This document shows, in pieces, positions 38,248-48,558 of a stretch of 64,000 nt of DNA (position 1 is its first letter; each line of letters starts with the position of its first letter). The stretch is from Akkermansia muciniphila (GTDB taxonomy: Bacteria; Verrucomicrobiota; Verrucomicrobiia; Verrucomicrobiales; Akkermansiaceae). The notes beneath the pieces were generated by a model that did no database searches, was not told the origin of the DNA, and was given only the letters and a program-made list of their open reading frames with translations. Where the stretch lies: positions 124,001 to 188,000 of the forward strand of contig CAMCIC010000002.1 in assembly GCA_945874895.1 (NCBI GenBank), read 5' to 3'. Made by a program: the position numbers and the translations under genes.

Positions 38248-39576
38248 AGCGAAAGGAGCTTCTCCCCTAACGCGGCGCGATGCTTCGCCCACGAGCCATA
38301 GGTAATGATCGGTGGGAAGATCTCCAAAAGTCAGGAATCTGCTCGCGCCTACGGGCGGATGGTTCGTCGATTTGAAGATGTGCGTGCCCTCATCCAGTTC
38401 ATCGAACATCGCTTGATATATCATCGTGGCACCCGCCGTGCGCACCAGCGCATCATACTGGGACCAAAGAAATTTCCCACCTTCGCGATCGATAAAAGCA
38501 GTAGGATTTTCGCTCGTACCCTTCTTGAGATTGGACCATGAAAAACCGGGGAAAACGACAGGCATATACTCCTTTTTGTGGGCGACACACCAATCACGAT
38601 CGGGCCTCGCTACATCTGCTGCATAGCGTTGCGCGGCCTTGATTCCGCTGAATCGACCGACCGTCCATGGGGAAATGATATCCGCCGCCCGATAGATATC
38701 CCCCCACAGCGCGAAGGAATCAGCATCGCGATCGCCCGAACGCCAGTAGGTGGGCACTCCAAGCATGACCCTCATGCCTCCACACTCGCTATCGTTTTTG
38801 AGAAATTGAATCAAAGAAGCCATCTCGGATGCCCCGTAGGCGCGTCCACCGAATCCCACCCCCCAAAGTGCCACCACAGGTCGACCCTCGTGTTTTTGGT
38901 AGGAATCATCTTTCAGAATTCCCATTTCTCTGACAAGAAATCGCCAGTCATCCTTCACCCCCGCTATGCGTGAGGCGGACATGCTGGTCAGATCATACAT
39001 CACCGCATAAGTCCTGCCGTGCTTTCCTGCTCCCACTCGACAATTCTCCAACACGCGATTGACGGAGCGGGACATTTCGCTATCGGCGCGCGTCCCCTTG
39101 ACCGAAGTCACCTCTGTAGCAAAACGCTGTACGAAAACACCATCGATGCCGTATTGCTCCATCCAGTGGAAATGACGCACGACCGTATCTCTCACAGCCG
39201 AGCTAAAAACTTGGGCAACGCTGCCGTCAACGTGGCGATACTTCGTCTGAAATCGCTCGTGCTCACTCAGTTCCGACATGTCAGGCCAATATTCGATACC
39301 CGCATCTCCCGGTTGAAATTGAAGGCTGGTAGGGTTGCGGTAATGCTTCCAGTCCAAACCGCTTCCATCACCAGGACTACGAAACCACCCCTGATATCCA
39401 CACATCACTTTTCCTGCGAGAGAGGAAGAATCCACACGCTTGGGACGAGGTGCGCCGGATGAGGGAATTTGACTCCGTAGCGCAACGATGGACATGGTCC
39501 AGATCAACACAACAAGCCATTTCATGACTGAAATCCTAGGTCGTTTCATGAGGTGGCTGGAGGATGTTTTGCTCAT
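38227..39576 (-). CDS. GH71/GH99-like glycoside hydrolase (secreted)
   Basis: [27 protein letters not shown]...[18 protein letters not shown]...[19 protein letters not shown]...[20 protein letters not shown]71/99-like xylosidase/arabinosidase-annotated family. Confidence 0.82.
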   Translation of the reverse strand: MSKTSSSHLMKRPRISVMKWLVVLIWTMSIVALRSQIPSSGAPRPKRVDSSSLAGKVMCGYQGWFRSPGDGSGLDWKHYRNPTSLQFQPGDAGIEYWPDMSELSEHERFQTKYRHVDGSVAQVFSSAVRDTVVRHFHWMEQYGIDGVFVQRFATEVTSVKGTRADSEMSRSVNRVLENCRVGAGKHGRTYAVMYDLTSMSASRIAGVKDDWRFLVREMGILKDDSYQKHEGRPVVALWGVGFGGRAYGASEMASLIQFLKNDSECGGMRVMLGVPTYWRSGDRDADSFALWGDIYRAADIISPWTVGRFSGIKAAQRYAADVARPDRDWCVAHKKEYMPVVFPGFSWSNLKKGTSENPTAFIDREGGKFLWSQYDALVRTAGATMIYQAMFDELDEGTHIFKSTNHPPVGASRFLTFGDLPTDHYLWLVGEASRRVRGEAPFAPEMPHR

Positions 39577-39791
39577 GTTTTCAAAGAGGACAGAAATCTC
39601 GCGGCGGGGAGAACAGCCCGATGCCGATCGATGAGGTCCTTACACGACCTGAAGATGATTCATAAAAGCCATCGAAACAAGGGGTAAAAATCCATAGCGA
39701 GAGGAGAGAAAAACAAGCATGGGCTTTTTACTCATCATTCTTCCTCCGCATAATTCTTGTCGCTCGCAACCATCCTACGTAAAGTGCTGGG

Positions 39792-42008
39792 GTGCTCCAT
39801 GCCCGCGTATTGATCGATGGACCTTCTGAACTGGTCTTCGACTATTCTTTCCCTGACGACCTGCTCGTGCGACCGGGTTGCAGGGTGCGTGTGCCGCTGA
39901 GAAATCGGGACGCCACGGGCACGGTTCTGGCCGTCGTCGAACCTCAGGACCTTGGATTCGCCACCCGCCCTCTCACATCCCTCATCGACCCAGCGCCCCT
40001 TCTTACGCCTGAGTTGTTAGAGTTAGCCCAGTGGATCGCGCAATACTACGGATCCAGCATGGAATCCGTGATACGCTCGCTTTTACCTGAATCCGTGCGA
40101 TCGGAAGAACATCAAGCTAAGTCCCAAAAGATGGTTCGTTTGCAAAAAACTCCATCAGCAGACACTCTCGAATCCCTTGGAAAAAAAGCACCCAAGCAAC
40201 AGATCATCTTGACTCGTTTGCTGAGAGAGAGCGATCAAAAAATTCTTTTGGCCGAACTGGGAAAAGGAGCCAGCGCCTCGGTGAAAGCTCTCGAAAAAGC
40301 CGGCCATGTCAGCGTGTTCGAAGAAGCCATACGCCGCGAACCGGATGCCGACCTCAACGAACAAATCCTCGAGTCCCAGCCATTGGGTCTGAATGCGGAG
40401 CAGTCGCAAGCGCTATCAACCATCACGACGCAGATCGACCAGCCGACCCAACCTTTGCTGCTACTGGGCGTCACCGGATCAGGAAAAACTGAAGTTTATC
40501 TGCAAGCGGCCCGCTACGCGCTCGATCAGGGAAAAACGGTCCTCGTCCTAGTGCCAGAAATTTCTCTCACACCGCAAACCGTCAGACGATTCAAGGCGCG
40601 CTTTGCCGCCCTCATCGATCAAGTCGCCGTCCTTCACTCGCATCTTTCTCAAGGCGAGCGTTTCGATGAATGGCATCGCATCCGCAAAGGCGAAGCCCGC
40701 ATCGTCATCGGCGCCCGCTCCGCGGTCTTCGCTCCATTGCCGAATCTGGGTTTGATTCTCGTCGATGAAGAACACGACAATTCCTACAAGCAGGACACCA
40801 CTCCGCGCTACCATGGTCGCGATGTGGCTGTTCTCCGAGCTCACATCGAAAAATGCGCCGTGGTGCTCGGTTCCGCCACACCTTCGTTAGAAAGTTACCA
40901 GCATTGTCTCGATGGCAAGTATCAGCTCCAGCGCCTCAACCAACGCGCCGATTCCCACTCGATGCCGCTCGTGCGAGTGATCGATATGCGATTGGAGCAA
41001 CAGAAGCAGAAAAACAGCAATACAATCTTTTCCGACAAACTGCGCCAAGCACTGGATCTGCGACTCGAACGCGGCGAGCAGTCCATCTTATTTCTCAACC
41101 GACGCGGCTTCGCTCGCTCTCTGCAATGCCCCGCCTGCGGTCATGCCTGCCAGTGTCCGCATTGCGCCATCGCTCTCACCTATCATCGCACCGATGAACG
41201 ACTCATGTGTCACATCTGCGGATTCCAATCCATCGTGCCGCGCAGATGCCCCGAGTGCAAGGATACAGCCATTGCCCTTCAAGGTTATGGCACGCAGAAG
41301 GTGGAAGAGGTGCTCGCCAAAATCATCCCCAAAGCCCGCGTAGCCCGCATCGATGCCGATGCCATGCGCAAGAAAAACACCCTGCGCGACATGCTCAACG
41401 CCTTCAAGGCGAAGAAGATCGATATCCTCATCGGCACCCAGATGATTGCCAAGGGTTTGCATTTCCCGAACGTCACGTTGGTGGGCATTCTCAATGCTGA
41501 CATCGGCCTTCACGTGCCGGATTTCCGTGCCTCCGAGCGCACCTTTCAGCTCATCACCCAGGTCGCTGGTCGGGCCGGTCGCGGCGAACTGGAAGGCGAG
41601 GTCATCGTGCAAACCAGCACACCCCACGCCCCTGCGATCCAGTATGCTCGGCGTCACGACTTCGATGGTTTCAGCGAGCAGGAGCTCGAATTCCGCCGTG
41701 AATTTCACTTCCCGCCCTTCGGCCGCTGCGCCGTTCTCACCGTGCGTTCCACCCACGAGCGCCGTGCCGAATTTACGCTGCAAACCCTGCACAGACGGCT
41801 CGAGGAAAACAAACCGAAGTATCTTACCATCAGCGAGCCGCTGCCCAGTCCCTTAGTCCGCTCTCACGGCCAATTCCGTTTCCAAATCACCTTGCGCTGC
41901 CCCCAGGCTCGCCCTCTGACCAATCACGTCCAGGCCGTGCTCAACCGCACCCCGCTTCCCGAAGACGTTATCGCCACCTTCGACATGGATGCGATCAATT
42001 TTTCGTGA
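39792..42008 (+). CDS. priA: Primosomal protein N' (replication restart helicase PriA)
   Basis: LLGVTGSGKTEVYLQAA, LVDEEHDNSYKQ, zinc clusters CPACGHACQCPHC...CHICGFQSIVPRRCPEC; GTG start. Confidence 0.95.
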   Translation: MLHARVLIDGPSELVFDYSFPDDLLVRPGCRVRVPLRNRDATGTVLAVVEPQDLGFATRPLTSLIDPAPLLTPELLELAQWIAQYYGSSMESVIRSLLPESVRSEEHQAKSQKMVRLQKTPSADTLESLGKKAPKQQIILTRLLRESDQKILLAELGKGASASVKALEKAGHVSVFEEAIRREPDADLNEQILESQPLGLNAEQSQALSTITTQIDQPTQPLLLLGVTGSGKTEVYLQAARYALDQGKTVLVLVPEISLTPQTVRRFKARFAALIDQVAVLHSHLSQGERFDEWHRIRKGEARIVIGARSAVFAPLPNLGLILVDEEHDNSYKQDTTPRYHGRDVAVLRAHIEKCAVVLGSATPSLESYQHCLDGKYQLQRLNQRADSHSMPLVRVIDMRLEQQKQKNSNTIFSDKLRQALDLRLERGEQSILFLNRRGFARSLQCPACGHACQCPHCAIALTYHRTDERLMCHICGFQSIVPRRCPECKDTAIALQGYGTQKVEEVLAKIIPKARVARIDADAMRKKNTLRDMLNAFKAKKIDILIGTQMIAKGLHFPNVTLVGILNADIGLHVPDFRASERTFQLITQVAGRAGRGELEGEVIVQTSTPHAPAIQYARRHDFDGFSEQELEFRREFHFPPFGRCAVLTVRSTHERRAEFTLQTLHRRLEENKPKYLTISEPLPSPLVRSHGQFRFQITLRCPQARPLTNHVQAVLNRTPLPEDVIATFDMDAINFS

Positions 42009-42015
42009 TGTCGCA

Positions 42016-43578
42016 TCAATGACTGCTCGCCTTCTCCGCACCGAGACCGGTGTGCGAGCGCACGGCGAGTTCGTCAAACTTCGCCTCCGCATTGGCTTCA
42101 TGGCCGCCTAGGAAAGTGCCGATAATGGCGAAGAGGAAGCCGAGTGGGATGCTGACGATACCCGGATTTTCCAAGGGGAAAAGAGCTCCCTCTTTTCCCA
42201 AAATTCCGACGGGACTCACAAGGATCAATCCGAGCGATGCGACCAAACCACCACCCAGGCCGAACAAGGCACCGGTGGTATTGAAACGCTTCCAGAAGAC
42301 AGAGAAAATGATAGCGGGCAAATTGGCAGACGCCGCAACGGCAAAGGCCAGTCCCACAAGAAACGCCACATTGACCTTGGGCCCTAACAAAATGGCCAGA
42401 AGAATCGACAGAGCACCGATCGAGAAGGCCGTGATGCGTGCCACCTTCACTTCACTGCCGGCTTGAGTTTCTTTGCCGTGATGAATCACGTTGGTATAAA
42501 AATCGTGGGCGAACGAAGTGCTGGCGCTGATGGTGAGGCCGGCCACCACTGCGAGGATCGTAGCAAAAGCCACCGCGCAAATGAACGCAAAGAAAAACTC
42601 ACCGCCGAGCAATTGAGCGAGCATGGGTGCGCTCATGTTAGGATTCAGTTTGGTCACATCGGGGCCGATCAATGATGCGGCACCGAAACCGAAAAAGGTG
42701 GTCATGATGTAAAAACCGCCGATGATCCACATCGCCCAGACCACGCTGGAACGCGCCGTTTTCGCATCGGGGACGGTGTAAAAACGGATCAGAATGTGTG
42801 GCAAGCCGGCGGTTCCGAAGAGCAAGGCTGCGCCCAGCGAGACCGACTCCCATGGATTTTTGAACTTCATGCCCGGTTCAAGGAAATTTTTCACGACCTG
42901 CTGACCATCTTGGGTCATCTTGATCTGAGTCACAGCATCAAAAAAATGGACGAAGCTATAATCGAACTTGCGCAGCACCAGCACGCTCAAAAACAAACTG
43001 CCGGAAATCAGCAGGATGGCCTTGATGATCTGCACCCAAGTGGTGGCCAGCATGCCACCAAAGACGACGTAGATGATCATCATGACTCCGACACTGCATA
43101 CCGACAAATTGTATCCTGCGGTCTCCTGCATGAAAGGAACATCGTGCATGAGCTTTTGGATCAATACACCGGCGCCCACCATTTGTGCGATCATGTAAAA
43201 TAGCGAGACACTAAGCGTATTGAGACTCGCCATGGCACGAACTGGACGTGGATTGAGACGATAGGCCAGAACATCAGCCATCGTGTATTTGCCCGAGTTC
43301 CGCAGTGGTTCAGCCACGACATACAGCACGGTCAGATAGGCAACGAGAAAGCCCACGCTATACATGAAGCCATCGAAACCGAAACAGGCGATCATGCCGG
43401 CGATGCCGAGGAATGACGCGGCGGACATGTAGTCTCCTGCCACCGCCAAGCCGTTTTGCCACGCCGTGATCGAGCGCCCCGCCGCAAAGTACGCGCTGGA
43501 GCCGGTGTTTTTGCGAGCACTGATAAACGTGATGGCGAGCGTGGCCACCACAAACAATAAAAACATGGTAATTGCCAT
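42016..43578 (-). CDS. actP: Cation/acetate symporter (ActP-like, SSS family)
   Basis: 520 aa; NTGSSAYFAAGRSITAWQNGLAVAGDYMSAASFLGIAG, 13 TM pattern; adjacent DUF485 gene. Confidence 0.92.
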   Translation of the reverse strand: MAITMFLLFVVATLAITFISARKNTGSSAYFAAGRSITAWQNGLAVAGDYMSAASFLGIAGMIACFGFDGFMYSVGFLVAYLTVLYVVAEPLRNSGKYTMADVLAYRLNPRPVRAMASLNTLSVSLFYMIAQMVGAGVLIQKLMHDVPFMQETAGYNLSVCSVGVMMIIYVVFGGMLATTWVQIIKAILLISGSLFLSVLVLRKFDYSFVHFFDAVTQIKMTQDGQQVVKNFLEPGMKFKNPWESVSLGAALLFGTAGLPHILIRFYTVPDAKTARSSVVWAMWIIGGFYIMTTFFGFGAASLIGPDVTKLNPNMSAPMLAQLLGGEFFFAFICAVAFATILAVVAGLTISASTSFAHDFYTNVIHHGKETQAGSEVKVARITAFSIGALSILLAILLGPKVNVAFLVGLAFAVAASANLPAIIFSVFWKRFNTTGALFGLGGGLVASLGLILVSPVGILGKEGALFPLENPGIVSIPLGFLFAIIGTFLGGHEANAEAKFDELAVRSHTGLGAEKASSH

Positions 43579-43605
43579 AGGATCGGGATGTGAGAGATTG
43601 AAATG

Positions 43606-43917
43606 TTAGAGACCAGCTTTCTTCAGCAATTCGGCTGCAGCTTTGTCGAACTGATTCGCTTTATACATGTAAACGTAAGCCATGATCCAGGTCATGAAAA
43701 ATTGCGAGAGAGCAAAAAGGTAGGCTCCATTGATCTTTCCGAGAACCGGTTTGCTCAACACGGGGGCATACCATCCGACGAGAATAAGAAACGCCAGATA
43801 GTAGAACGAGAAAAACACGCAGCAAGGAACAACAAAACGGCGTTTGGCGCGCAGCAGCTCCTGGAATTCGGGCATCGCGGCAATCGCGCTCCAGTTGGGT
43901 TCACGGGTTGGGTTCAT
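43606..43917 (-). CDS. DUF485 (YjcH-like) inner membrane protein
   Basis: PEFQELLRAKRRFVVPCCVFFSFYYLAFLILVGWYAP...YVYMYKANQFDKAAAEL, directly upstream of actP. Confidence 0.9.
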   Translation of the reverse strand: MNPTREPNWSAIAAMPEFQELLRAKRRFVVPCCVFFSFYYLAFLILVGWYAPVLSKPVLGKINGAYLFALSQFFMTWIMAYVYMYKANQFDKAAAELLKKAGL

Positions 43918-43993
43918 GAGGCGTGATAACTAGCGATTCCGGATCAGCTTGTCAAAACAACTCGTCGCTGTAGAATAAAGTATTTTCCCGCGG

Positions 43994-44032
43994 CGCAGCC
44001 GCTTTGGACTGCTGCGAGAAATCGCAGCTTTG
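43994..44032. repeat. REP-like hairpin element (CTTTGGACTG-stem-CTTTG)
   Basis: CTTTGGACTGCTGCGA-GAAA-TCGCAGCTTTG; related reverse-orientation copy at 45030..45062. Confidence 0.55.
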
Positions 44033-44065
44033 TGTTCGGTGGCTCGACATTCGGCCAAGGGCATC

Positions 44066-44138
44066 GGATTCTAAGGGGAAGTCGGACCGACCGTCACAAA
44101 GCGGTGATGACTTACTGCAGTCCTAAGCCTTCGGCTGA
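44066..44138. repeat. 73 bp direct repeat, copy 1 (contains degraded REP-like hairpin)
   Basis: Hand alignment with 45000..45072: 62/73 identical, no gaps. Confidence 0.8.
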
Positions 44139-44140
44139 GA

Positions 44141-44893
44141 TCAGCGCTCGGGCAGGAGAACCACGGGTTTCACGTTGCCCCATACAGTTCCCGAGCCTGT
44201 GTCAAAGAGAGTCAGCCCATTTTTAAGAACTATTTTGTTATCAGAGCGACGAAGATGCTCTGCTTTAGCAGTACCATCGATGCAGATCATTCCGCCGCAA
44301 TGTTGAAAGCTCGTCCTTTCAAATGATCCCCAACGATTCACCAGCGGAGTGACGAGGAGTGGTAGATATCTTGGATCTGAAGAGCTCAGACCTTGACGCA
44401 TTGCTTGGACCTCCCTCATTACGTAGGCAAATCCACATTCATTTTTTTCCAGAATTCTGTCCGGCGGAGAAATCACATCATCAGGCTGCTGTCGTGGAAA
44501 GGCCTTTGCACTCACGCAGAAAATCTCTTCGCTTCGCAAGTAACCACCCGCAATCAGTTGCCCCAAATAATCGTTTGAGAATTCGCCGCGAAAAATTTTC
44601 ATCTTAGCGCTGCTGCTCGCACTTATATCGTCGGGAAAATGACCGAAATCGTTTTCAAAATCCATCATACAAGCGAAGACCGCACGTCCATTAGAGAGAG
44701 AATGCGACATATCCATGATTCGCCCCTGCGTCTTGACAAACGGAACAAAAATCAAAGTTGTTGCTCCCAAAGCTATCAAAAACCAAAGCAAGTGTTTTGC
44801 GCGAAGCCATGATTTCCGTTCGCCACGGAAATCCGTTTCCCACTCCTCGTGTGAAATCCCGTTTTCCATAGAGGTGATACTTTTTTCACTCAT
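44141..44893 (-). CDS. Hypothetical membrane protein, possible divergent pseudopilin-like protein
   Basis: N-term TM HLLWFLIALGATTLIFVPFV followed by SNGRAVFACMMDFENDFGHFPDD, resembling the post-TM helix of verrucomicrobial type II pseudopilins, but with no canonical prepilin peptidase site. Start chosen at MSEKSITSM. Confidence 0.5.
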   Translation of the reverse strand: MSEKSITSMENGISHEEWETDFRGERKSWLRAKHLLWFLIALGATTLIFVPFVKTQGRIMDMSHSLSNGRAVFACMMDFENDFGHFPDDISASSSAKMKIFRGEFSNDYLGQLIAGGYLRSEEIFCVSAKAFPRQQPDDVISPPDRILEKNECGFAYVMREVQAMRQGLSSSDPRYLPLLVTPLVNRWGSFERTSFQHCGGMICIDGTAKAEHLRRSDNKIVLKNGLTLFDTGSGTVWGNVKPVVLLPER

Positions 44894-44999
44894 ACCAAAC
44901 CCTAGCAAATGCGTATCGAACGTCATTAACAAAATGCAATTTGACAAAGCGTGCAATCGAAACTTTTGTTAGGTCGATCGGCTTTCGGTTAAGGAATTT

Positions 45000-45072
45000 G
45001 GATTCTAAGGGGTAGTCGAAACTTCCGTCGCAAAGCGGTGATCGCTCACCGCAGTCCAAAGCCTTCGGCTGA
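45000..45072. repeat. 73 bp direct repeat, copy 2 with intact REP-like hairpin
   Basis: GCAAAGCGGTGA-TCGC-TCACCGCAGTCCAAAGC; see 44066..44138. Confidence 0.8.
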
Positions 45073-45150
45073 TGAACCGCGGCGTTGCCGCTTTGGCAAG
45101 ATCATACGGGGTCACAGTCGTGGAAGCCAAACGACTCCGCAGCTGTCATA

Positions 45151-46146
45151 TCATGCCTTGAGCAAGCCACGTGCTTGCAGGTTGTTGAGACGGCGTGTGA
45201 CGTCGACCAAGCCATCGATCACAATCTGGGTGTAGGTGCGACCGTCGAGCGTGTTCACGCCATGCCCCGGCACAGCGGCACGCAGGGAGGCGAGCGCTTC
45301 GTCCTCGTGATGGAACATTTCCACGAAAACCGTGGTCAAGGCTCCTGTTTTTGCAGCGGCAGCCATAGTGGCGCCGATCCATCCATCGTCCGTGCTCAGA
45401 CATCCGCGAGTGGTTTTGGCGGATGCATGATAGATGCCGAAATGACCTGCTGCCGCAATTTCAGCAATGAGAGCTTCGTGTTCAGGGATGCTAAGACCGG
45501 AATCACCGCAATGAGCGGCATCGACCAGCAACTTGAAGAAATTCCGACCGAGAGCTTGGTTGGCGGCTTTGACGAACTGCCAAGCTTTATCGATGTTGGT
45601 GAAGGTCTTGAATTCGATGGGACGCAAAAACTCAATGTGCCATGCGGTGATGGAGGAATCGAGCAAACCGGACTCTTTCGCTGCACGAAGATGCACTTTG
45701 ATATTTTGAGCTACTGCGGCATCGAAGTCCATGTCCGCCGGACCGTTCATCCATTCCTCTACCGAGGTCGAGGACACGGATACCGCGCCGTAATCGAGAG
45801 CGAATTTGATGGATTCCTTGAGTTGAGCAACGACCACGTCTTCGTCAGCCGGATTCATGGGATTGGCTCCGCCTACCATCATGATCAAGTGGACTTCTAG
45901 GCCCAGAGCCTGCATGCCGCGCATCATCTCTTCCGTATCAGCGGCGTCGGTGCCGGGAAATGCGGCCAGTTGCACGCAACTAGGCGTAACGGGCGACTGT
46001 TGGCAAATGCGTTCCATCTCCGCCACGGACATCAATCGTCCATCCGCCTCGCGGGGAAACTTGCCATTGGCATCAGGCACCAAGCCGCCGACAAATTTGA
46101 TATGAGTGGGCACAACACCGAGAGCGATTTTGGGATGGAGTTTCAT
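45151..46146 (-). CDS. TIM-barrel (sugar isomerase/epimerase-like) protein
   Basis: 331 aa; LGLEVHLIMMVGG..., AWHIEFLRPIEFKTFTNIDKAWQFVKAAN, LLVDAAHCGDSGLSIPEHEALIAEIAAAGHFGIYHASA: AP-endonuclease-2/xylose-isomerase-like barrel. Confidence 0.65.
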   Translation of the reverse strand: MKLHPKIALGVVPTHIKFVGGLVPDANGKFPREADGRLMSVAEMERICQQSPVTPSCVQLAAFPGTDAADTEEMMRGMQALGLEVHLIMMVGGANPMNPADEDVVVAQLKESIKFALDYGAVSVSSTSVEEWMNGPADMDFDAAVAQNIKVHLRAAKESGLLDSSITAWHIEFLRPIEFKTFTNIDKAWQFVKAANQALGRNFFKLLVDAAHCGDSGLSIPEHEALIAEIAAAGHFGIYHASAKTTRGCLSTDDGWIGATMAAAAKTGALTTVFVEMFHHEDEALASLRAAVPGHGVNTLDGRTYTQIVIDGLVDVTRRLNNLQARGLLKA

Positions 46147-46301
46147 AAGTTAGGTGGGGAATCTCTAATTCTCTGCTTCGATCGCGTCAAGCAGCTTTCG
46201 AATCGGAAGAAGATCTTTTGTTATCGATGAAGACCCTGGGGAAATTTTCCAAGCCAGTGTCACGAAGCCCAGAGAAAATCAGGTCATCATTCCGCTCAAG
46301 A

Positions 46302-47027
46302 TCATTTGGCACCAAGGATTTCCTTGATCTTCGGTGTGATGGCTTCCGCCCAGATGTCATACCCTGCGGGAGACAGATGGAGAAAATCATGCATAACTTC
46401 TTTGCTGATGCTGCCATCGGGTTGTAGATATTTTTCGGCTATATCGATATAGCTGATGGAGCCGCCGGCATAGGTTTTGATGATCGCGTTAACAGCGGAT
46501 CGCGACTCACGGCCCGCATTTGGTTTTTCGCCAACGGGCAATAGACTCATGAGCAAAATTTTTGCCTGCGGCTGTTTGGACTGCACGAGGTCGAGGACTG
46601 CTTTGACTCCAGCGGCGGCCTGAGCGGGTGTTTTATCTTTTGCCCACAGATTGTTCGTGCCGATCATCACGACAAAGACTTTTGCTTTATAACCATCGAG
46701 CTCACCGTTTTGCAATCGCCACAAGACATTCTGCGTTTGATCTCCACCTATGCCCATGTTCACCGCTTTGTAGCCCCCCCAATGCTTTTGCCAATTTTCA
46801 CTGCCGCGCCAACGGGCTGTGATGGAGTCGCCAATGAATCCTATGTCGATGTTTTCTCCAGCCTGTTTCAGATCGTTGAGAATTCGCTCACAGTTGCCGT
46901 TCCACCATTTTTCCCCATTGGTTTTGGCTGCCACAGGAAGAGTGGAATCCATTTCTTGTGCATGAACGGCGCAGAGCCCTAGGCAAGACAGAAAGAGGGA
47001 CAGGATGATATGGGGAAGCGATTTCAT
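46302..47027 (-). CDS. Secreted SGNH/GDSL-family hydrolase (PAF-acetylhydrolase-like)
   Basis: IDIGFIGDSITARW (GDS block I), VNMGIGGDQTQNVLWRL (block II), VVMIGTNNLWA (block III GxND-like), DFLHLSPAGYDIWAEAI (block V). Confidence 0.9.
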   Translation of the reverse strand: MKSLPHIILSLFLSCLGLCAVHAQEMDSTLPVAAKTNGEKWWNGNCERILNDLKQAGENIDIGFIGDSITARWRGSENWQKHWGGYKAVNMGIGGDQTQNVLWRLQNGELDGYKAKVFVVMIGTNNLWAKDKTPAQAAAGVKAVLDLVQSKQPQAKILLMSLLPVGEKPNAGRESRSAVNAIIKTYAGGSISYIDIAEKYLQPDGSISKEVMHDFLHLSPAGYDIWAEAITPKIKEILGAK

Positions 47028-47286
47028 AATATTTGGGTCGACCGTATCATACGCTGCGAATCAGGGATCTCTTCCTTTTTTTAGCGCTGAATCGAACCGA
47101 CTGCGCCAAACCCTTTTTGCATTGGCGTGATGTCACTCCCATGCGGCCCTCCACGCAGGTCTGCATGACCCAACAATTGCTTGGTCTTTGGATTCTTTCA
47201 AAACGAAAAGAATTCGCATCCGATGTTTGGCTCGCAGAGATTCCCCCTCGATGTCGCGGCAGGACTCTTGACTTAGCTCCCCAGAC

Positions 47287-48543
47287 ATGCATCATCGAAC
47301 GCATTCCGTCATGGCTCTCGCCGTATCCTCTACCTTGATTTTCCGCATCGCCTGCTGGCTGATGGCCGTCATGGCTTTCGGACAAATCATGATTTCGGGA
47401 GTGGCCATTGCCATGCGCATGGAAAACGCAAGGACTGTCAAAGTGGTGGAAAAATTGGTTCCCAGCCAACCCCATGTGGTCATCCACCCGCAGACCGATG
47501 TGGCAGTGATCCCTTCGGTGACTGCCATGCCGTCAGATTCCGCGCCTATCATCAAACCGACACAGCCCTTGCCCGAAGTGGTACCGATGACCCATCCCCT
47601 GCCACCGCCACGACCGCTCGCCACGCCTGAAACGGCTGATCCTGTGGCCGAACGATTGGTCAAAGAAGCCAAAGCCGCGCGGGTCAGCGAGGACATGATG
47701 ACAGCGATCACCAAGCTCGATCAAGCACTGCAAACATCCCCCCATGACGCTCATGCGTTGTATGAGTTGGGACTCTGTCACGAGGCCATGGGCATCTATG
47801 ACAAGGCGCGGCATTACTACCATCAGGTCTATCAACTCGGAACCACCGCTGCGGGCGGTCTCTACCTGAAGGCTGCAGAAAAACTGAAGGAAGGATTCGA
47901 GCAACCCCTCGACAAAATCCATCGCGTCGTATTAGGGCGTCCTCGCGTCTTCAAGGATCCCAACCGCGAAAAGGGGGAAAAAGTCATCATCACGATCCCG
48001 ATCCAGGCGGCTCCGGGCGAGCAGGTTGAAGGACGAGATTTGGAAGTAATCGTCAAATTTTTCGATGAAGTGGGAGCACGCAAAGAAATCACTCCCGCGG
48101 ACACCTCGCACAGCAAAGTAGCATCAAAATGGATGACGGAGCCACTCGACTGGGCCACCGGCGAAGAATTATTGCAAATCACCTACACCCTGCCACCGCA
48201 AGATCAGCAACAAGAACATTTGTTCGGCGCTAAGCACTACTACGGGCAAGTCGTAGAACTATCCTACAAAGCGGAGCTCATTGATGCCCAAGCATGGCCT
48301 CGCATTCTCGCCCACAAACTGAACAAACCCGATGCTTCACCGGTGTTTCTTGATCGCGAAATGCCTCCCGGATACAATCCCGACAATCCACTGTTGCCGA
48401 ATGCTCCCTTGGATCAACCTGGCATCGGTTCACGACCAGACTATTCGAAGAACGATCTGGCACCACCTCCTCCGGACCTACCAGCAGATGAAGCCTCGTT
48501 GCTACCCGTGCCACCCAATTACCAGAACCTCCCGCAACACTAA
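47287..48543 (+). CDS. TPR-containing membrane protein
   Basis: TM near N-term; TPR LDQALQTSPHDAHALYELGLCHEAMGIYDKARHYYHQVYQLG; Pro-rich C-term. Confidence 0.75.
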   Translation: MHHRTHSVMALAVSSTLIFRIACWLMAVMAFGQIMISGVAIAMRMENARTVKVVEKLVPSQPHVVIHPQTDVAVIPSVTAMPSDSAPIIKPTQPLPEVVPMTHPLPPPRPLATPETADPVAERLVKEAKAARVSEDMMTAITKLDQALQTSPHDAHALYELGLCHEAMGIYDKARHYYHQVYQLGTTAAGGLYLKAAEKLKEGFEQPLDKIHRVVLGRPRVFKDPNREKGEKVIITIPIQAAPGEQVEGRDLEVIVKFFDEVGARKEITPADTSHSKVASKWMTEPLDWATGEELLQITYTLPPQDQQQEHLFGAKHYYGQVVELSYKAELIDAQAWPRILAHKLNKPDASPVFLDREMPPGYNPDNPLLPNAPLDQPGIGSRPDYSKNDLAPPPPDLPADEASLLPVPPNYQNLPQH

Positions 48544-48558
48544 TTTTTCCCTACCATC

